Shown piece after piece: positions 12,480 to 22,808 of a stretch of 64,000 nucleotides of DNA. Where the stretch lies: IMG/VR virus record IMGVR_UViG_3300036985_003382, positions 1-64,000 of that record. One strand, 5' to 3'. The notes under the pieces were generated by a model that saw only the letters and a list, made by a program, of their open reading frames with translations, was not told the origin of the DNA and searched no databases. Position 1 is the stretch's first letter; every line of letters starts with the position of its first letter. This DNA is from a virus. A program made the position numbers and the translations under genes.

Positions 12480-13243
12480 TGGCAGAAAATCAAAACCCCC
12501 GACGATGGAAAGTTAAAAGCTCTGCATACTTTGGTACTCCGGGTGTTAAAGATGCGACCAATGAGGCCGAGCGTAAAAAATATGCTCTTGAAGGCGGAGA
12601 TGTAACTGCCCTTGGCGATCGTGTGGGCAAAGGTGACATTGCTGTACCTAAGAACATTCCACTAGGCACAGTATTTTACATTCCAAATTATGGATGGGGT
12701 GTTGCGCGTGATCACGGTGGAGCCATTGTAGGCAATAGGATTGACGTAGCAACAGGCGGTGTTGTTGGTGGGAAGATTAACCCACAGGCTGAGAAAGATG
12801 CTAAGCAGTGGGGAAAGAAAGATCAAACTGTCTATGTCTTTCCAAAGGGATATCAAATCCCAACCGATCGGGCACCACCACAAGCGTATTTAAATGACAC
12901 AAAGAATGCTCCAGTAGCAGCACCTGTAAATAAACCAGCACAACCAAGACGTGCTCCGGGTTCTCCAATTGTTGTACAAGCCCCTAAGTCACCACTAGCA
13001 CCAATGCCAGCACCACGTCAAGTGTCTGCTGTAGAGCCACCAGTACAACAACCTATGGGTCAAGTATTTGGCAACCCGCAATCTACAATCTCCCAGCAAG
13101 TTAATGCTGATGCAGCAGCTGAACAACCGCTTGTTGCGACGTCAATGAATACATTAAGTCCATACTTGCAAATGATGCAAGAAACTGATTTAGCAAAAAA
13201 ACTATCTGCAAATATTCCATACTATAATCAAAGAGTAGGTTAA
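12479..13243 (+). CDS. 3D-domain protein, possible peptidoglycan-active virion protein
   Basis: 254 residues. Residues about 10-115 match the 3D (MltA C-terminal-like, double-psi barrel) domain: IPLGTVFYIPNYGWGVARDHGGAIVGNRIDV, with Asp78 and Asp89 in place. The first of the three family aspartates is missing (AVPKNIPLG instead of AVDP-type). Residues 130-205 are a Pro/Ala-rich linker and the end is helical. The domain occurs in lytic transglycosylases and cell-wall proteins, so local wall opening at entry is plausible. No signal peptide. Confidence 0.8.
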   Translation: MAENQNPRRWKVKSSAYFGTPGVKDATNEAERKKYALEGGDVTALGDRVGKGDIAVPKNIPLGTVFYIPNYGWGVARDHGGAIVGNRIDVATGGVVGGKINPQAEKDAKQWGKKDQTVYVFPKGYQIPTDRAPPQAYLNDTKNAPVAAPVNKPAQPRRAPGSPIVVQAPKSPLAPMPAPRQVSAVEPPVQQPMGQVFGNPQSTISQQVNADAAAEQPLVATSMNTLSPYLQMMQETDLAKKLSANIPYYNQRVG

Positions 13244-13280
13244 CGAAATCTACATTTGTATAGACAGATAGGAGTGTTTT

Positions 13281-13481
13281 ATGGCAATGAGAGGTAAGGC
13301 TCCAGCAAGAGGCAAGGGAGCATCGTTAGCAGCATTATTAGGTATGGCATCTGGTGGAGGAAAGCCTAAGCCAGCAAGCCGTCCAGCAGGTAAGAAGAAG
13401 TCTGCTAAAACAGCACCACCAACCGGAAGACCAATGCCACCAATGGGGCCAATGCCACCAATGGGACCAATGGGAATGTAA
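13281..13481 (+). CDS. Low-complexity Pro/Met/Gly-rich small protein
   Basis: 66 residues: a basic, Ala/Gly-rich N-terminus (ARGKGASLAALLGMASGGG) then PPTGRPMPPMGPMPP repeats. TAGGAG ribosome site well placed. The short SLAALLGM segment recalls the S-x-L-L-x-I motif of other small proteins but is weaker. Probably disordered; function unknown. Confidence 0.65.
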   Translation: MAMRGKAPARGKGASLAALLGMASGGGKPKPASRPAGKKKSAKTAPPTGRPMPPMGPMPPMGPMGM

Positions 13482-13494
13482 CAGGGATTGAAAT

Positions 13495-16400
13495 ATGGCA
13501 TCATTATTATCTAGCTTAGTTCGTGGAACTTCACCAGTCAGAAGACCAGAAGATGAAACAGTGACGCCCGGAGGAGTTGCTCCTGCGCAACCTCCGGTGT
13601 CTATTCCACCTACTGCTCAACCAGTTCCTCAAGCAGCTCCACCATCAAGGGATTTAGCATCTGAGCCATTAATACCATCTATGGATGTTGGACCAGCCAT
13701 GTTTGATCCATCAAAGTTAGATTTTGGTGCCTTATTTCAAAATGCTTTACTTAAGTCTCAGCCATCTGCACCTACTACTACTGTTGATACAGCACAAGGA
13801 CCACGCGTATTAGCTGGCAGTACGCCAGCACAAGATATTACACAGATTAAAAGATCTGATTTTAAAATCGAAGATATATCAGCAGATGCAAAAGGACTAG
13901 GAAAGTTTTTAACTGACTCTGGTGGGGGAACTTATAAATCTGGTTTAGGTTTGATTGATGATATGCAAACGTGGTTTAACAAGACTACGCGCACAGGCAT
14001 GGGTGAAACACCTATGTCTCCACTTACAGCAGGTACAACCAGAGATGAATTATCTGGCGATAGCCCATTACGTAAGTTGGTTGGATATGCAGCTTCATTA
14101 AAGAACTCTGATGCGCCATACGCCAAGGAACAAGCTAAGGCATACTCTGATGCAATCCTTTGGCTGACTAAATCCATTGAGAACAACGATCAAAGAGCAT
14201 ATACAGCAGCAAAAGCAAACATTGACTCTCTTACTAAGCTAAACACAGAAGACTTTGCTAGATCTGGAACTAGATCCCAATTTGCTAGAAATGGTCAGTT
14301 AGTCAGTGCGTATGTAACAGGCAAAACCATACAACAAGCTGAGATAGATAAAGAAGCTGCATCTACACCAGCAATACAACGTAAGGTTGTAACAAGTGCA
14401 GTTTTTGACTATGTGCAAGACAGATTTAAAGACTTAAGAACACAAGCTGAATCCGGAGGTGAAGACGCACGGAGAGCACAGCGTACGTTAGATGTTTTTG
14501 GTCAATCATTTAAAGATATCTATGCACCAGTAACTGAGGGCACTCGTGATGCTAGATTAGCAGCATTTGAATCATCACCACAAGGTCGAGCACTGATTAC
14601 AGACGCGTTTGATAACTTGTCAGGTCTAGGATATTTTAATAGACCTAAGTTCAAAAGCATTGTAGATAGATCAAAGGCGGGAGACATTAATCTTACGCCT
14701 GCTGATATCAAATCTATTATTGGTGAAACACAATATAAAAAACGACTCGGTTCTACTATTGATGTTGCTGATGATTTACCTGATGACGCAATCCAAGCCC
14801 TAAAACTTACACCAGATGACCCACAACGAATAAGCGGTGTCTATAGAGGTTTAACACCACAAGGCATTGGGGCACTACAGGGCTTTGGGGATACTGATCA
14901 ACCATTAGGTGAGCCACTAAGAGCAGGTCAGCCAGACGCTAGAGAATTTGATATTTCGCAGAACGTTCGTTCAACTGATACCTCTACTGGTATGACTATC
15001 ACTCCAGTTACTGATAGCAAAATTAAAACTCGTGGTGAGTTAGCAGGAGCTATGGTTTCAGGCCTTGGGTTAAATACAGAACAAGCCGGAGAAATTGCTA
15101 AGCGTGTATTTACGGACACAACAGATCAACAAAGCTTTATAAACGCAGCTACCGTATCGTATGACATACAAGATGATGTCTTAACTAAAATTGCATCTGA
15201 CGCTGGAACTATACGTGTTGCCAATACTGGTGGACAAACAACAGGAGGCCGCGCTAAAAGTACATATGCTTTAGTTAGCGATGTATTTGCCGCCGCTAAT
15301 GATGTATTGCCACAACAAACATTTACAGAATCTTCATTAACACGACGTCAATGGGATTTGCGTAAACGTGTATTAAATGACGCTGCTTCACAAGCTCAAC
15401 AAATTGAAGGATCTGGTGCAGATGACGCAGTAAATGTAAAACGTTTCTATACAAGCGCAGATGGCAAACCAGATTTTACAAAACCAATTGTTCCAGATGC
15501 AAAAGATCAAGTAGGCAGGATTGCACTTCTTAAAGCAATGATTGATAAGGCCGCTGCTCCAGATGGCGCTGCATATAGACGTCAATTAGAGTTGCTGGCC
15601 AGAAGTGCTGTTGATGGACAACCATACACTGGCAGCATCAATATGAATCCAAGAGCGTTCCAAGGTCTTGTCAGTCTCTATGCATCACGTGTTGAAAGTG
15701 CTGCAGATGCTGATAAATCTGGGAAAACAGACAGTTGGTTCCAAAGCAAATTTGACATTAAGCCAAGTGAACTATCTAAGGTTGATAACCGAGATGCGTT
15801 CATGATGAAACTGGTAACAGCAAGCCCATCAGCGTTAAGGACATTTGCTAGTTCACTAGGAGCAGCGGATGCAACTGTTACACGTGGATTAATTCCAACT
15901 ACTACTGCTGGTCAAGTAATAGATACCGCTGCTGGTATTCCGGGTGACATACAGGGTGGTGGGCGCAAGAATAGTAAAACCGAAAATCAAGCTCTAGGAA
16001 ATATAGATCGAGCTACAAAAATTGTTGGCGGTGGATTTGAATCTGCTTTAGATGCAGTTTTAAAGTATAACGATGATCCTTCAACTGTAGATGTTCCACA
16101 CACAAAAAAACAGTATGGCGAGGCGTTACTTGCCGTATTTGACAAAACATTAAATGAGTCAATGAAAGGCGTTTCATTTAAAGCTGGAGACAAAGCAAAG
16201 TTTAATAGTTTACGTGAAGCTATTCGCACTGAAATTATTAAACAAGCTGACACAGAATGGACTGCTGGAACTGTAACTAAAGACGATCTTAATGCAATCC
16301 TTAAACCGTTAGCTTCACAAATTCTAGGAGTTGACGCGCAAAAGACAAAAGCATTACCTGCGGTAGATAAACCTGAACCAAGTGTTGTCAAAGACCTTGA

Positions 16401-19400
16401 AGCTGGTAAGTCTGCTTATGACAAAGCCAAGGCTGAACTTGGCGGAGACCTTGGAACAAAAACAGACATTGCAGCTGAACTTACATCTGACGAATCTTCT
16501 AAATATCCTGCGTATCAAGCATTTCTTGGAAAGTTAAAAGAAAGGCGTTTAGTCAATTATGGTCGTATTACCAAAGAAGTAGAAACACGTCAGTTAGGTA
16601 TTACGACGGCTGGTGCAAAGTTAAATAGATTAAAGCAAGAAGGTAAGATCAATACACCTGAATTTAATACAGCATTAGATGCATATAACAAAGCACACGA
16701 TGACTACAATGCTAAACGTTCAGAATTAGATACAGCGTTTGATTTAGTTAGTCAACCAATATCACTTGATGATATGGACAAATTAATAAATACAAAAGAA
16801 TTAGCAGTAATTGGAAGCGCTTCTAGGTCTGAAGCATTTACTAAACTAAGAGAAAAGATTTCAAATGGTGGATGGGCATCATTAACACCAACAGAACGCG
16901 CAAGTTATTATCGTGAATCACTCACTAGATATTTTACTAGCGAACGCGGTAACGCAATCAGTCCTGTAACTCGTAGACGTTTGGCCTTTAGATCATTTAT
17001 TGATTCTCCTCAAGGAGCAAACTGGGCACCTGTTAAATTAACAAGTGAACCGGGTGCTAATATAGAAAAATTAAAAGAGGACGCGTACACACCATCATAT
17101 TTAACGGAAGTTACAAATGAAAAAGGTGATGTTATTGCACATAAGCTCAATCCTAATATTTCATTCAAATATGTACCAAAGTTAAATAAAGAAACAAACC
17201 GGATTGATTCATTAGATATTGTTGCTGAAGAAAGAATTACTGGCGGCGACAACAGACGAACAGTTACAAAAAGACAGTTTGTTGTAACTGGCCGTGAAGT
17301 AGAAATTATGATGGCCCTTAATGACATGAAAGACATTAAGGATGAATTTGCTGCTATTGAAGCAAATGTATTAAAACTTGATAGTGTTAAACAAAAAGTA
17401 ACTGACACTAAACAAGCTGCAAAGTTTGGCTTAGTGCAAGATAAAGATAGTGGATATAAGTATCGAGACGGTGGATCATTTAGTCAGCTATTGCAAAGTT
17501 TAGTTGAATTTGAAAATGCTCCTAGTTTAACTAAAAACCAAGAGACGGTAAGAGCCGCATTATTGGCTGAAGGAGAAAAGTATTTAACGCAAATAGGTTC
17601 AAAAGATTCAATTAATAAGGTAGTAAACAAATACGCTAAACGTGCTGGCGCTGCAACTCGGATGATTAAATTCCAAGACGTTTTGCGCGAACGTCTTGCT
17701 GATCGAATTGATGCCTTTAGTAAAAACGGGAGAACACCAAATTTAGCTGATTTACAACAAGACATAAATGATTATTTTGATGGCGGTAAGATTGACGAAG
17801 TCGATAATGACGCCAGACGTACTGAAATGGCAGCTTTGCAAAAGACAGATGTTGCTGGAATTTTACGTGCAGATAAATACGTAGAGAAAACATTTGGAAC
17901 AAACGGACCATTACAAATATCAGCAGCTCAAAACACTAAGGGTAATCGAGCAATAACCATGCCCGTTGCAAAAGCTTATGATGAGTTATTGCAACTGAGA
18001 AACAAAATTGATGGTGGTGATCAATCTCCAGAAACAGAGTTTAAGTTTTTACAACTAAGAGATAAATTTGTAGAGCACACTGGAAAATCAATTAGTGATC
18101 TCGATAGAGCATTTACTATCAGTAACGTTGAATCTGCAAATAATTTAGTTACTACTGGCGGTAATAAACAACGAGCATCTGGTGAAAACTTTGGTATTAG
18201 ATTTGGCGAATACGCTCAAAGATATATACCAATTAAAACACCACGTCCGGGATTTGAAACTGAAGCAGATTTTAAAAAGTTTAACAAAAAGATGACGGTG
18301 AATGAAAAGAAGCGCGTTGATGCAGAAAAGGAACTAGGTAAGACTCTTGGGTTTGACACCACTAACTACAGTACACGTAGTAGTGTATGGACTGACTTGA
18401 ACACAAAATGGAAGAACTCAACACCTAATCAATGGGATTCATGGATTTCTGGTGTACCTGAAGAAGTTAGAAATAGAGTTCTTGAACATTATACACGTTG
18501 GTCAACAATGGGTGGAGAGGGTAAAAATGATGCACTTGGAAATCAAGGGCAAGCAGGATGGAGGGCTATTGATTGGGCAGTTGACGGGAATGGCAATGTA
18601 ACGCCTGATGCAAAAAAAGTACTATCTTCAATTACTCAATGGGCTTCAGTAAGTAGAGTCAAGTTTGATAGCAATGATCTTAAGGATTTATCAACAGACA
18701 TTTTACGGATGTATACACTTGAAAACAGTAACACCAAAGTAACTAGAGAGGATTTAGCAAAGTTTAAAAGCCCATTGGTAAGAGGTGTATTGCGACAGCG
18801 AATTAATCCCGGACCCGGCATAACAATTGGTGATCCGTTTACTCAATTTATTAATGCTATTGATCCAACTCCACTGCAAGGTGCTGCGCAAATTGTTGCA
18901 CAAAAACAGAAAACGGCACTGGCATTACCACAAGCGCGACGCGTAGTAAATCAAAAACTTAAAACAGATGCTGATTTTAGGTCTGCTGTTAATTCTGTTT
19001 TACGAGCAGAAGGTGAACGTTATGTAATTACCGATCAAGGAAAAATTGCAAAACGTTCTTATTCCGCTAAAGATCCAGTAGAACCAAAGGGGTTATCTGG
19101 TGATGATTTATTCAAATGGAGAGTTGAAAATAAACAACTAACGTATTTAGATTATTTACGTTACTCTGCTGATGTGCATGACACGGCTACTCAACCAAGA
19201 GACTTTTTGATTGATGGTAAAACTGTAACGGTTCCAGTTAGAGATGTAAAAAATGGACCTGAAGGCATGTTGAAATTCTTACAGAAACGTATGTCACGTG
19301 CTGAACCTAAGTCTGTCACAAACTTTGAGGCCCCTAAGTCTGTTGTCGCATTACCACCAAATGTTGATCCATTGCGACCGGGTAGACAGATAGGATTCCG

Positions 19401-19758
19401 GTATCAGGGTGCAGATTACTTTATTGGTGCAAAAGAATACGCATCGCTTGTGCAAGATATAAATGACGGAAAGATCAGCACAAAAGATGTAAGGGGTCTT
19501 GTTACATCATTAGTTTCTAAACTTAGATATAGAACATATGGTGCAGACTTAAAGAAACCATTATTACTTGGAGTAAAAGCAGTCGGTGAAGGTGAAGCTG
19601 ACGTAAAGAAAATTCCAAAAGAAGTTCAAGAAAAAATGATTGAAGAAGCAAAGAAAGAAGGCTTCAATATCAAAAAGAGTATTAAGGGTGGAATACCGGG
19701 ATTCTTTAGTGCGATGATTGCAGCTATTATTGCAGAGTGGAATAGCAAGGAAGAGTAA
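13495..19758 (+). CDS. Large protein (2,087 residues), probable internal virion protein
   Basis: No enzyme motif recognised. The first 90 residues are Pro/Ser/Thr-rich and start MASLLSSLVRGTS, similar to the portal's SKLSSMVRGNK. The rest is mostly alpha-helical, charged and Lys/Asp/Ala-rich, with long helical stretches around 1030-1130. The C-terminus (GGIPGFFSAMIAAIIAEW) has a short hydrophobic helix that could insert in a membrane. Size, helical nature and place in the virion block suit an internal or ejected protein. Its position upstream of terminase, away from the other ejection-type genes, is unusual. Confidence 0.7.
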   Translation: MASLLSSLVRGTSPVRRPEDETVTPGGVAPAQPPVSIPPTAQPVPQAAPPSRDLASEPLIPSMDVGPAMFDPSKLDFGALFQNALLKSQPSAPTTTVDTAQGPRVLAGSTPAQDITQIKRSDFKIEDISADAKGLGKFLTDSGGGTYKSGLGLIDDMQTWFNKTTRTGMGETPMSPLTAGTTRDELSGDSPLRKLVGYAASLKNSDAPYAKEQAKAYSDAILWLTKSIENNDQRAYTAAKANIDSLTKLNTEDFARSGTRSQFARNGQLVSAYVTGKTIQQAEIDKEAASTPAIQRKVVTSAVFDYVQDRFKDLRTQAESGGEDARRAQRTLDVFGQSFKDIYAPVTEGTRDARLAAFESSPQGRALITDAFDNLSGLGYFNRPKFKSIVDRSKAGDINLTPADIKSIIGETQYKKRLGSTIDVADDLPDDAIQALKLTPDDPQRISGVYRGLTPQGIGALQGFGDTDQPLGEPLRAGQPDAREFDISQNVRSTDTSTGMTITPVTDSKIKTRGELAGAMVSGLGLNTEQAGEIAKRVFTDTTDQQSFINAATVSYDIQDDVLTKIASDAGTIRVANTGGQTTGGRAKSTYALVSDVFAAANDVLPQQTFTESSLTRRQWDLRKRVLNDAASQAQQIEGSGADDAVNVKRFYTSADGKPDFTKPIVPDAKDQVGRIALLKAMIDKAAAPDGAAYRRQLELLARSAVDGQPYTGSINMNPRAFQGLVSLYASRVESAADADKSGKTDSWFQSKFDIKPSELSKVDNRDAFMMKLVTASPSALRTFASSLGAADATVTRGLIPTTTAGQVIDTAAGIPGDIQGGGRKNSKTENQALGNIDRATKIVGGGFESALDAVLKYNDDPSTVDVPHTKKQYGEALLAVFDKTLNESMKGVSFKAGDKAKFNSLREAIRTEIIKQADTEWTAGTVTKDDLNAILKPLASQILGVDAQKTKALPAVDKPEPSVVKDLEAGKSAYDKAKAELGGDLGTKTDIAAELTSDESSKYPAYQAFLGKLKERRLVNYGRITKEVETRQLGITTAGAKLNRLKQEGKINTPEFNTALDAYNKAHDDYNAKRSELDTAFDLVSQPISLDDMDKLINTKELAVIGSASRSEAFTKLREKISNGGWASLTPTERASYYRESLTRYFTSERGNAISPVTRRRLAFRSFIDSPQGANWAPVKLTSEPGANIEKLKEDAYTPSYLTEVTNEKGDVIAHKLNPNISFKYVPKLNKETNRIDSLDIVAEERITGGDNRRTVTKRQFVVTGREVEIMMALNDMKDIKDEFAAIEANVLKLDSVKQKVTDTKQAAKFGLVQDKDSGYKYRDGGSFSQLLQSLVEFENAPSLTKNQETVRAALLAEGEKYLTQIGSKDSINKVVNKYAKRAGAATRMIKFQDVLRERLADRIDAFSKNGRTPNLADLQQDINDYFDGGKIDEVDNDARRTEMAALQKTDVAGILRADKYVEKTFGTNGPLQISAAQNTKGNRAITMPVAKAYDELLQLRNKIDGGDQSPETEFKFLQLRDKFVEHTGKSISDLDRAFTISNVESANNLVTTGGNKQRASGENFGIRFGEYAQRYIPIKTPRPGFETEADFKKFNKKMTVNEKKRVDAEKELGKTLGFDTTNYSTRSSVWTDLNTKWKNSTPNQWDSWISGVPEEVRNRVLEHYTRWSTMGGEGKNDALGNQGQAGWRAIDWAVDGNGNVTPDAKKVLSSITQWASVSRVKFDSNDLKDLSTDILRMYTLENSNTKVTREDLAKFKSPLVRGVLRQRINPGPGITIGDPFTQFINAIDPTPLQGAAQIVAQKQKTALALPQARRVVNQKLKTDADFRSAVNSVLRAEGERYVITDQGKIAKRSYSAKDPVEPKGLSGDDLFKWRVENKQLTYLDYLRYSADVHDTATQPRDFLIDGKTVTVPVRDVKNGPEGMLKFLQKRMSRAEPKSVTNFEAPKSVVALPPNVDPLRPGRQIGFRYQGADYFIGAKEYASLVQDINDGKISTKDVRGLVTSLVSKLRYRTYGADLKKPLLLGVKAVGEGEADVKKIPKEVQEKMIEEAKKEGFNIKKSIKGGIPGFFSAMIAAIIAEWNSKEE

Positions 19759-20325
19759 ATGGAAGAAAAAGGTTTTTCAAATTTCATTGCCCAAACTTTC
19801 AAACGGGCTGTACCTAAATTTAATCCGGGAATGGCTATGGGTGAACTTGGTAGTTATTTATTTAATCGGTTACCAGATCAAGCTGATAGATTTACCAGAC
19901 CCGGACTACGTAATAAAATTAACAGCGCTGTAGGAACAGGTATGGTTGAAATTGCTAACGCAGGAACGGATGCAATGTTGCAATCTGCATTAGCTGGCCT
20001 TTCATTAACAGCTGCTCCAGAAACAGCTGGTGGAAGTATACTTGCACATCCAGCTACAGCTTATGTTGCAAACATTGTTAAAGATGCATTGATGTCACAG
20101 TATGTTGAGCCAAATTTATATGATCTAGCTGATAATGGAATTAATCTTGGTGGACGCATTCCGTCTCCACCGGGATATCAAGGATCTTCTTTGCAAGCAG
20201 GAGTAAATGCTGCAGACAAAAAGGTAACTGATGTCGCGCAGTTTATTCAACAGCATCATCCTAAAAATCAAGCTTTAGAACAAGTTAAAAAAGGCACACG
20301 TGTAATCAAGAAACTTGTCAAGTAG
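19759..20325 (+). CDS. Hypothetical virion-block protein with hydrophobic stretch
   Basis: 188 residues, starting with the base after the giant gene's stop. The centre (TDAMLQSALAGLSLTAAPETAGGSILAHPATAYVANIVKDALM) is mildly hydrophobic and Ala/Gly-rich; the C-terminus is basic (KKGTRVIKKLVK). Likely expressed with the large protein and possibly its partner. No family recognised. Confidence 0.65.
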   Translation: MEEKGFSNFIAQTFKRAVPKFNPGMAMGELGSYLFNRLPDQADRFTRPGLRNKINSAVGTGMVEIANAGTDAMLQSALAGLSLTAAPETAGGSILAHPATAYVANIVKDALMSQYVEPNLYDLADNGINLGGRIPSPPGYQGSSLQAGVNAADKKVTDVAQFIQQHHPKNQALEQVKKGTRVIKKLVK

Positions 20326-20342
20326 TACCGCACGTAAATAGG

Positions 20343-20350
20343 TATACAAT
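20343..20350 (+). promoter_or_regulatory. -10 box before the terminase operon, leaderless type
   Basis: TATACAAT (TACAAT as -10) stands 6 bases before the ATG at 20357, and no ribosome site is present. This matches the layout at 7891-7904 and 12173-12159. Confidence 0.45.
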
Positions 20351-20356
20351 GTAGTT

Positions 20357-21079
20357 ATGGCAAATGAAGAAGACCGCTATGCAATTGTGCGGAATAACGC
20401 AAAAGCTAAACTATGTAATGCTAAGTTAGCCGATGGCAGACAGTGCAATGCTATGGCTATTAAAGATAAAGATTTCTGTAAGTTTCATGGTGGTAAAAAT
20501 CCAAGTGGTATTGAATCGCCTGAATTTCGTACAGGATTATGGTCAAACAATCGCAAACGGTTTTCTACTGTTGCCCCTGAGCTTTTAGAGAAAATAGATC
20601 AGTTTAGAAATGATCCAGATTTATATTCTCTCCGGGATGACACTGCATATATAACAGCGATACTTGATTTAAGAGCAGAGGCTGCATCGCACGGTATTAG
20701 CTTAGATCTATACGAACAGTTAAAAGATCAATACTCTGTTTGTAAAATGTCTCCACCTGAAGCATTTGATAAGGAGTTTAAAAATTTAGGCCGCTTAATA
20801 ACATCTGGCATTGATGCTATAAAAGCAAGTGATGACGTTATAGATTTAATTAAAAAGCGAGCTGATGTGATTGAAACAGAGCAACGCATGATGCATGCAA
20901 AATCTTATACGCTTGAAGTTGACCAAGCATATAGTTTGATAATGCAAGTCTTTGGCGTTGTAAAGCAAACTGTTCGAGACCCAGATCAGATTAAAGCTAT
21001 CGCTGAGGGAATAGCCAAGTTACTAAAAATACATCAAGGACAAGAGGAGGACATACTAGATGCAGAAGTTGTCGATTAA
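20357..21079 (+). CDS. terS: Candidate small terminase subunit with N-terminal zinc finger
   Basis: 240 residues. Residues 20-46 give C20-x9-C30-x10-C41-x2-H44-GGK, a CCCH-type knuckle seen at the N-terminus of several phage DNA-packaging proteins. The remainder is helical, with a probable coiled coil (DVIDLIKKRADVIETEQRMM). It directly precedes and overlaps terL, the normal place for the subunit that recognises viral DNA and feeds the motor. The assignment rests on position plus the zinc knuckle, not on a recognised TerS domain. Confidence 0.7.
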   Translation: MANEEDRYAIVRNNAKAKLCNAKLADGRQCNAMAIKDKDFCKFHGGKNPSGIESPEFRTGLWSNNRKRFSTVAPELLEKIDQFRNDPDLYSLRDDTAYITAILDLRAEAASHGISLDLYEQLKDQYSVCKMSPPEAFDKEFKNLGRLITSGIDAIKASDDVIDLIKKRADVIETEQRMMHAKSYTLEVDQAYSLIMQVFGVVKQTVRDPDQIKAIAEGIAKLLKIHQGQEEDILDAEVVD

Positions 21080-22808
21080 TACACGCGCAACACCCAAAGC
21101 GTTTAAGAAGTTTGTCCGTCCCGGAAAAGATTTAAGTGCGGCATTACTTGAAGCATTAAGCACCGAGTTACATGAAGCCGCGTCTACAGGGTCATTTGAT
21201 GGTGGAACTGCGTATCCTATTAGCGGACATGACTTACCTTATGCAGACTGGTTACGTGTATATGCCCCTAATGCAGCAAGTTCAAAAATGGGTGAGCACC
21301 ACATACGTGCATGGAACTGGGCTGAAAGTATAGAGACTGGTAACCCACCACCTGCACTTATTGAGTGTTGGTTTAGAGGTGGAGGAAAGTCTACTACTAT
21401 GGAATTAATTTCCAGTAGGTTAGCAGTTAAGGCCTCTAGGAGATTCCTGTTATACGTGTGTGCTACGCAAGACGCCGCTAACCGACACGTCAGTGATATA
21501 GCAGGAGTAATGGAGCGCTGTGGCATTGAACGAGCAGTAAACCAGTATGGCTTCTCTCGTGGTTGGAATGCGCAAAAATTGCGAACAGCAAATGGTTTTA
21601 ATATCTTAGCTTTTGGATTAGATACAGGAGCACGTGGCGTAAAGCTAGATCACCTTCGTCCAGACATGATTATTTTAGATGACATTGATGAATTAGATGA
21701 TTCCGTCAATGCTGTTGAAAAAAAAATTAGAACTATTACTGCAACTATTCTTCCTGCTAAAAGTACAGACTGCGCCATTGTGTTTGTGCAGAATAGAATT
21801 CACGCTAACAGTGTTATGTCTAGAGTTCTTTCCGGTGAACTGGATATGTTGCAAGACAGAATTCAATCACCAATCATTCCAGCAATTGAAGATCTTATTT
21901 ACGAACCAGTAGAAAAAGAAGATGGCCGCATGGGATGGAAAATTATTTCGGGCAGAGCTACATGGGATCACAAAAATCTAGAAGTCTGTCAAAAAGAAAT
22001 TGATGACTTTGGTTTGATTTCGTTTCTACGTGAGTGCCAGCATGAAGTTGGAGTTGGTGGAATATTCTTTCCGCAATTTAAACAGATTGATTCGACAGGT
22101 AAACCGTGGCACGTTGTTGATCACATTGAGGTTCAGCCGTGGTGGAGATTCTGGGGAAGCCATGACTTTGGTACTGGTGCACCAGCCTGTTTTATCTTGT
22201 TTGCATCTGATGAACGTGAGAATGTTTACGTTATAAGTGAATGGTATTACGCTGGAAAAACTAGCAGCATGCAAGTTGAAGGTGTTTTAGAGTTACTTGC
22301 AAAACATAAAATTGCTGAACCTCGTGTCAAGTCAAATTTGCATGGAGCTTATAATACTAAGTTAGAGGCAATTGCGTTTGACTGGGCAAGCACTTTCCCT
22401 CCTGAAAAAGTTGATCAACGAATTGGCGAATATCCTGTTGAGATTTGGTGGGAGCGGGGGCTTCCTGCCGTACGTGCAGTTAAAGACCGCAAGGCTGGCT
22501 GGAGTAGAATTAAAGAATGGTTGATTGCAACAGAGTCAGTTAATGGTGAGGTTAGGCCAAAAATTGTTATTAATCGCAACACATGTCCTAACTTAATTAA
22601 ACAGTTAGCGGACACAATGACACACACTAAAGATGGTGATGAGATTGACTCAGGCACACGCAATGATCATGCTATCGATAGTTTTAGATATGGACTAATG
22701 TGGCGTGAGCATCCAGTGCGTTGCCCGGAAGTTGAAGAGAAAGAACGCAAAAACAAAAATGCAAAGCCAAACTGGTTGAAGGAAAGGAACCTTGACGAAT
22801 GGTTGTAA
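21060..22808 (+). CDS. terL: Large terminase subunit
   Basis: 582 residues. ATPase: Walker A FRGGGKST at 105-112 and Walker B MIILDDID at 203-210. Nuclease: GSHDFG around Asp370, and a C-terminal NDHAIDSFRYGL acid motif. The protein translocates DNA into the prohead with ATP and cuts the concatemer. The start lies inside terS with a perfect AGAGGAGG site ten bases upstream. N-terminal 90 residues have no recognised role. Confidence 0.95.
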   Translation: MQKLSINTRATPKAFKKFVRPGKDLSAALLEALSTELHEAASTGSFDGGTAYPISGHDLPYADWLRVYAPNAASSKMGEHHIRAWNWAESIETGNPPPALIECWFRGGGKSTTMELISSRLAVKASRRFLLYVCATQDAANRHVSDIAGVMERCGIERAVNQYGFSRGWNAQKLRTANGFNILAFGLDTGARGVKLDHLRPDMIILDDIDELDDSVNAVEKKIRTITATILPAKSTDCAIVFVQNRIHANSVMSRVLSGELDMLQDRIQSPIIPAIEDLIYEPVEKEDGRMGWKIISGRATWDHKNLEVCQKEIDDFGLISFLRECQHEVGVGGIFFPQFKQIDSTGKPWHVVDHIEVQPWWRFWGSHDFGTGAPACFILFASDERENVYVISEWYYAGKTSSMQVEGVLELLAKHKIAEPRVKSNLHGAYNTKLEAIAFDWASTFPPEKVDQRIGEYPVEIWWERGLPAVRAVKDRKAGWSRIKEWLIATESVNGEVRPKIVINRNTCPNLIKQLADTMTHTKDGDEIDSGTRNDHAIDSFRYGLMWREHPVRCPEVEEKERKNKNAKPNWLKERNLDEWL

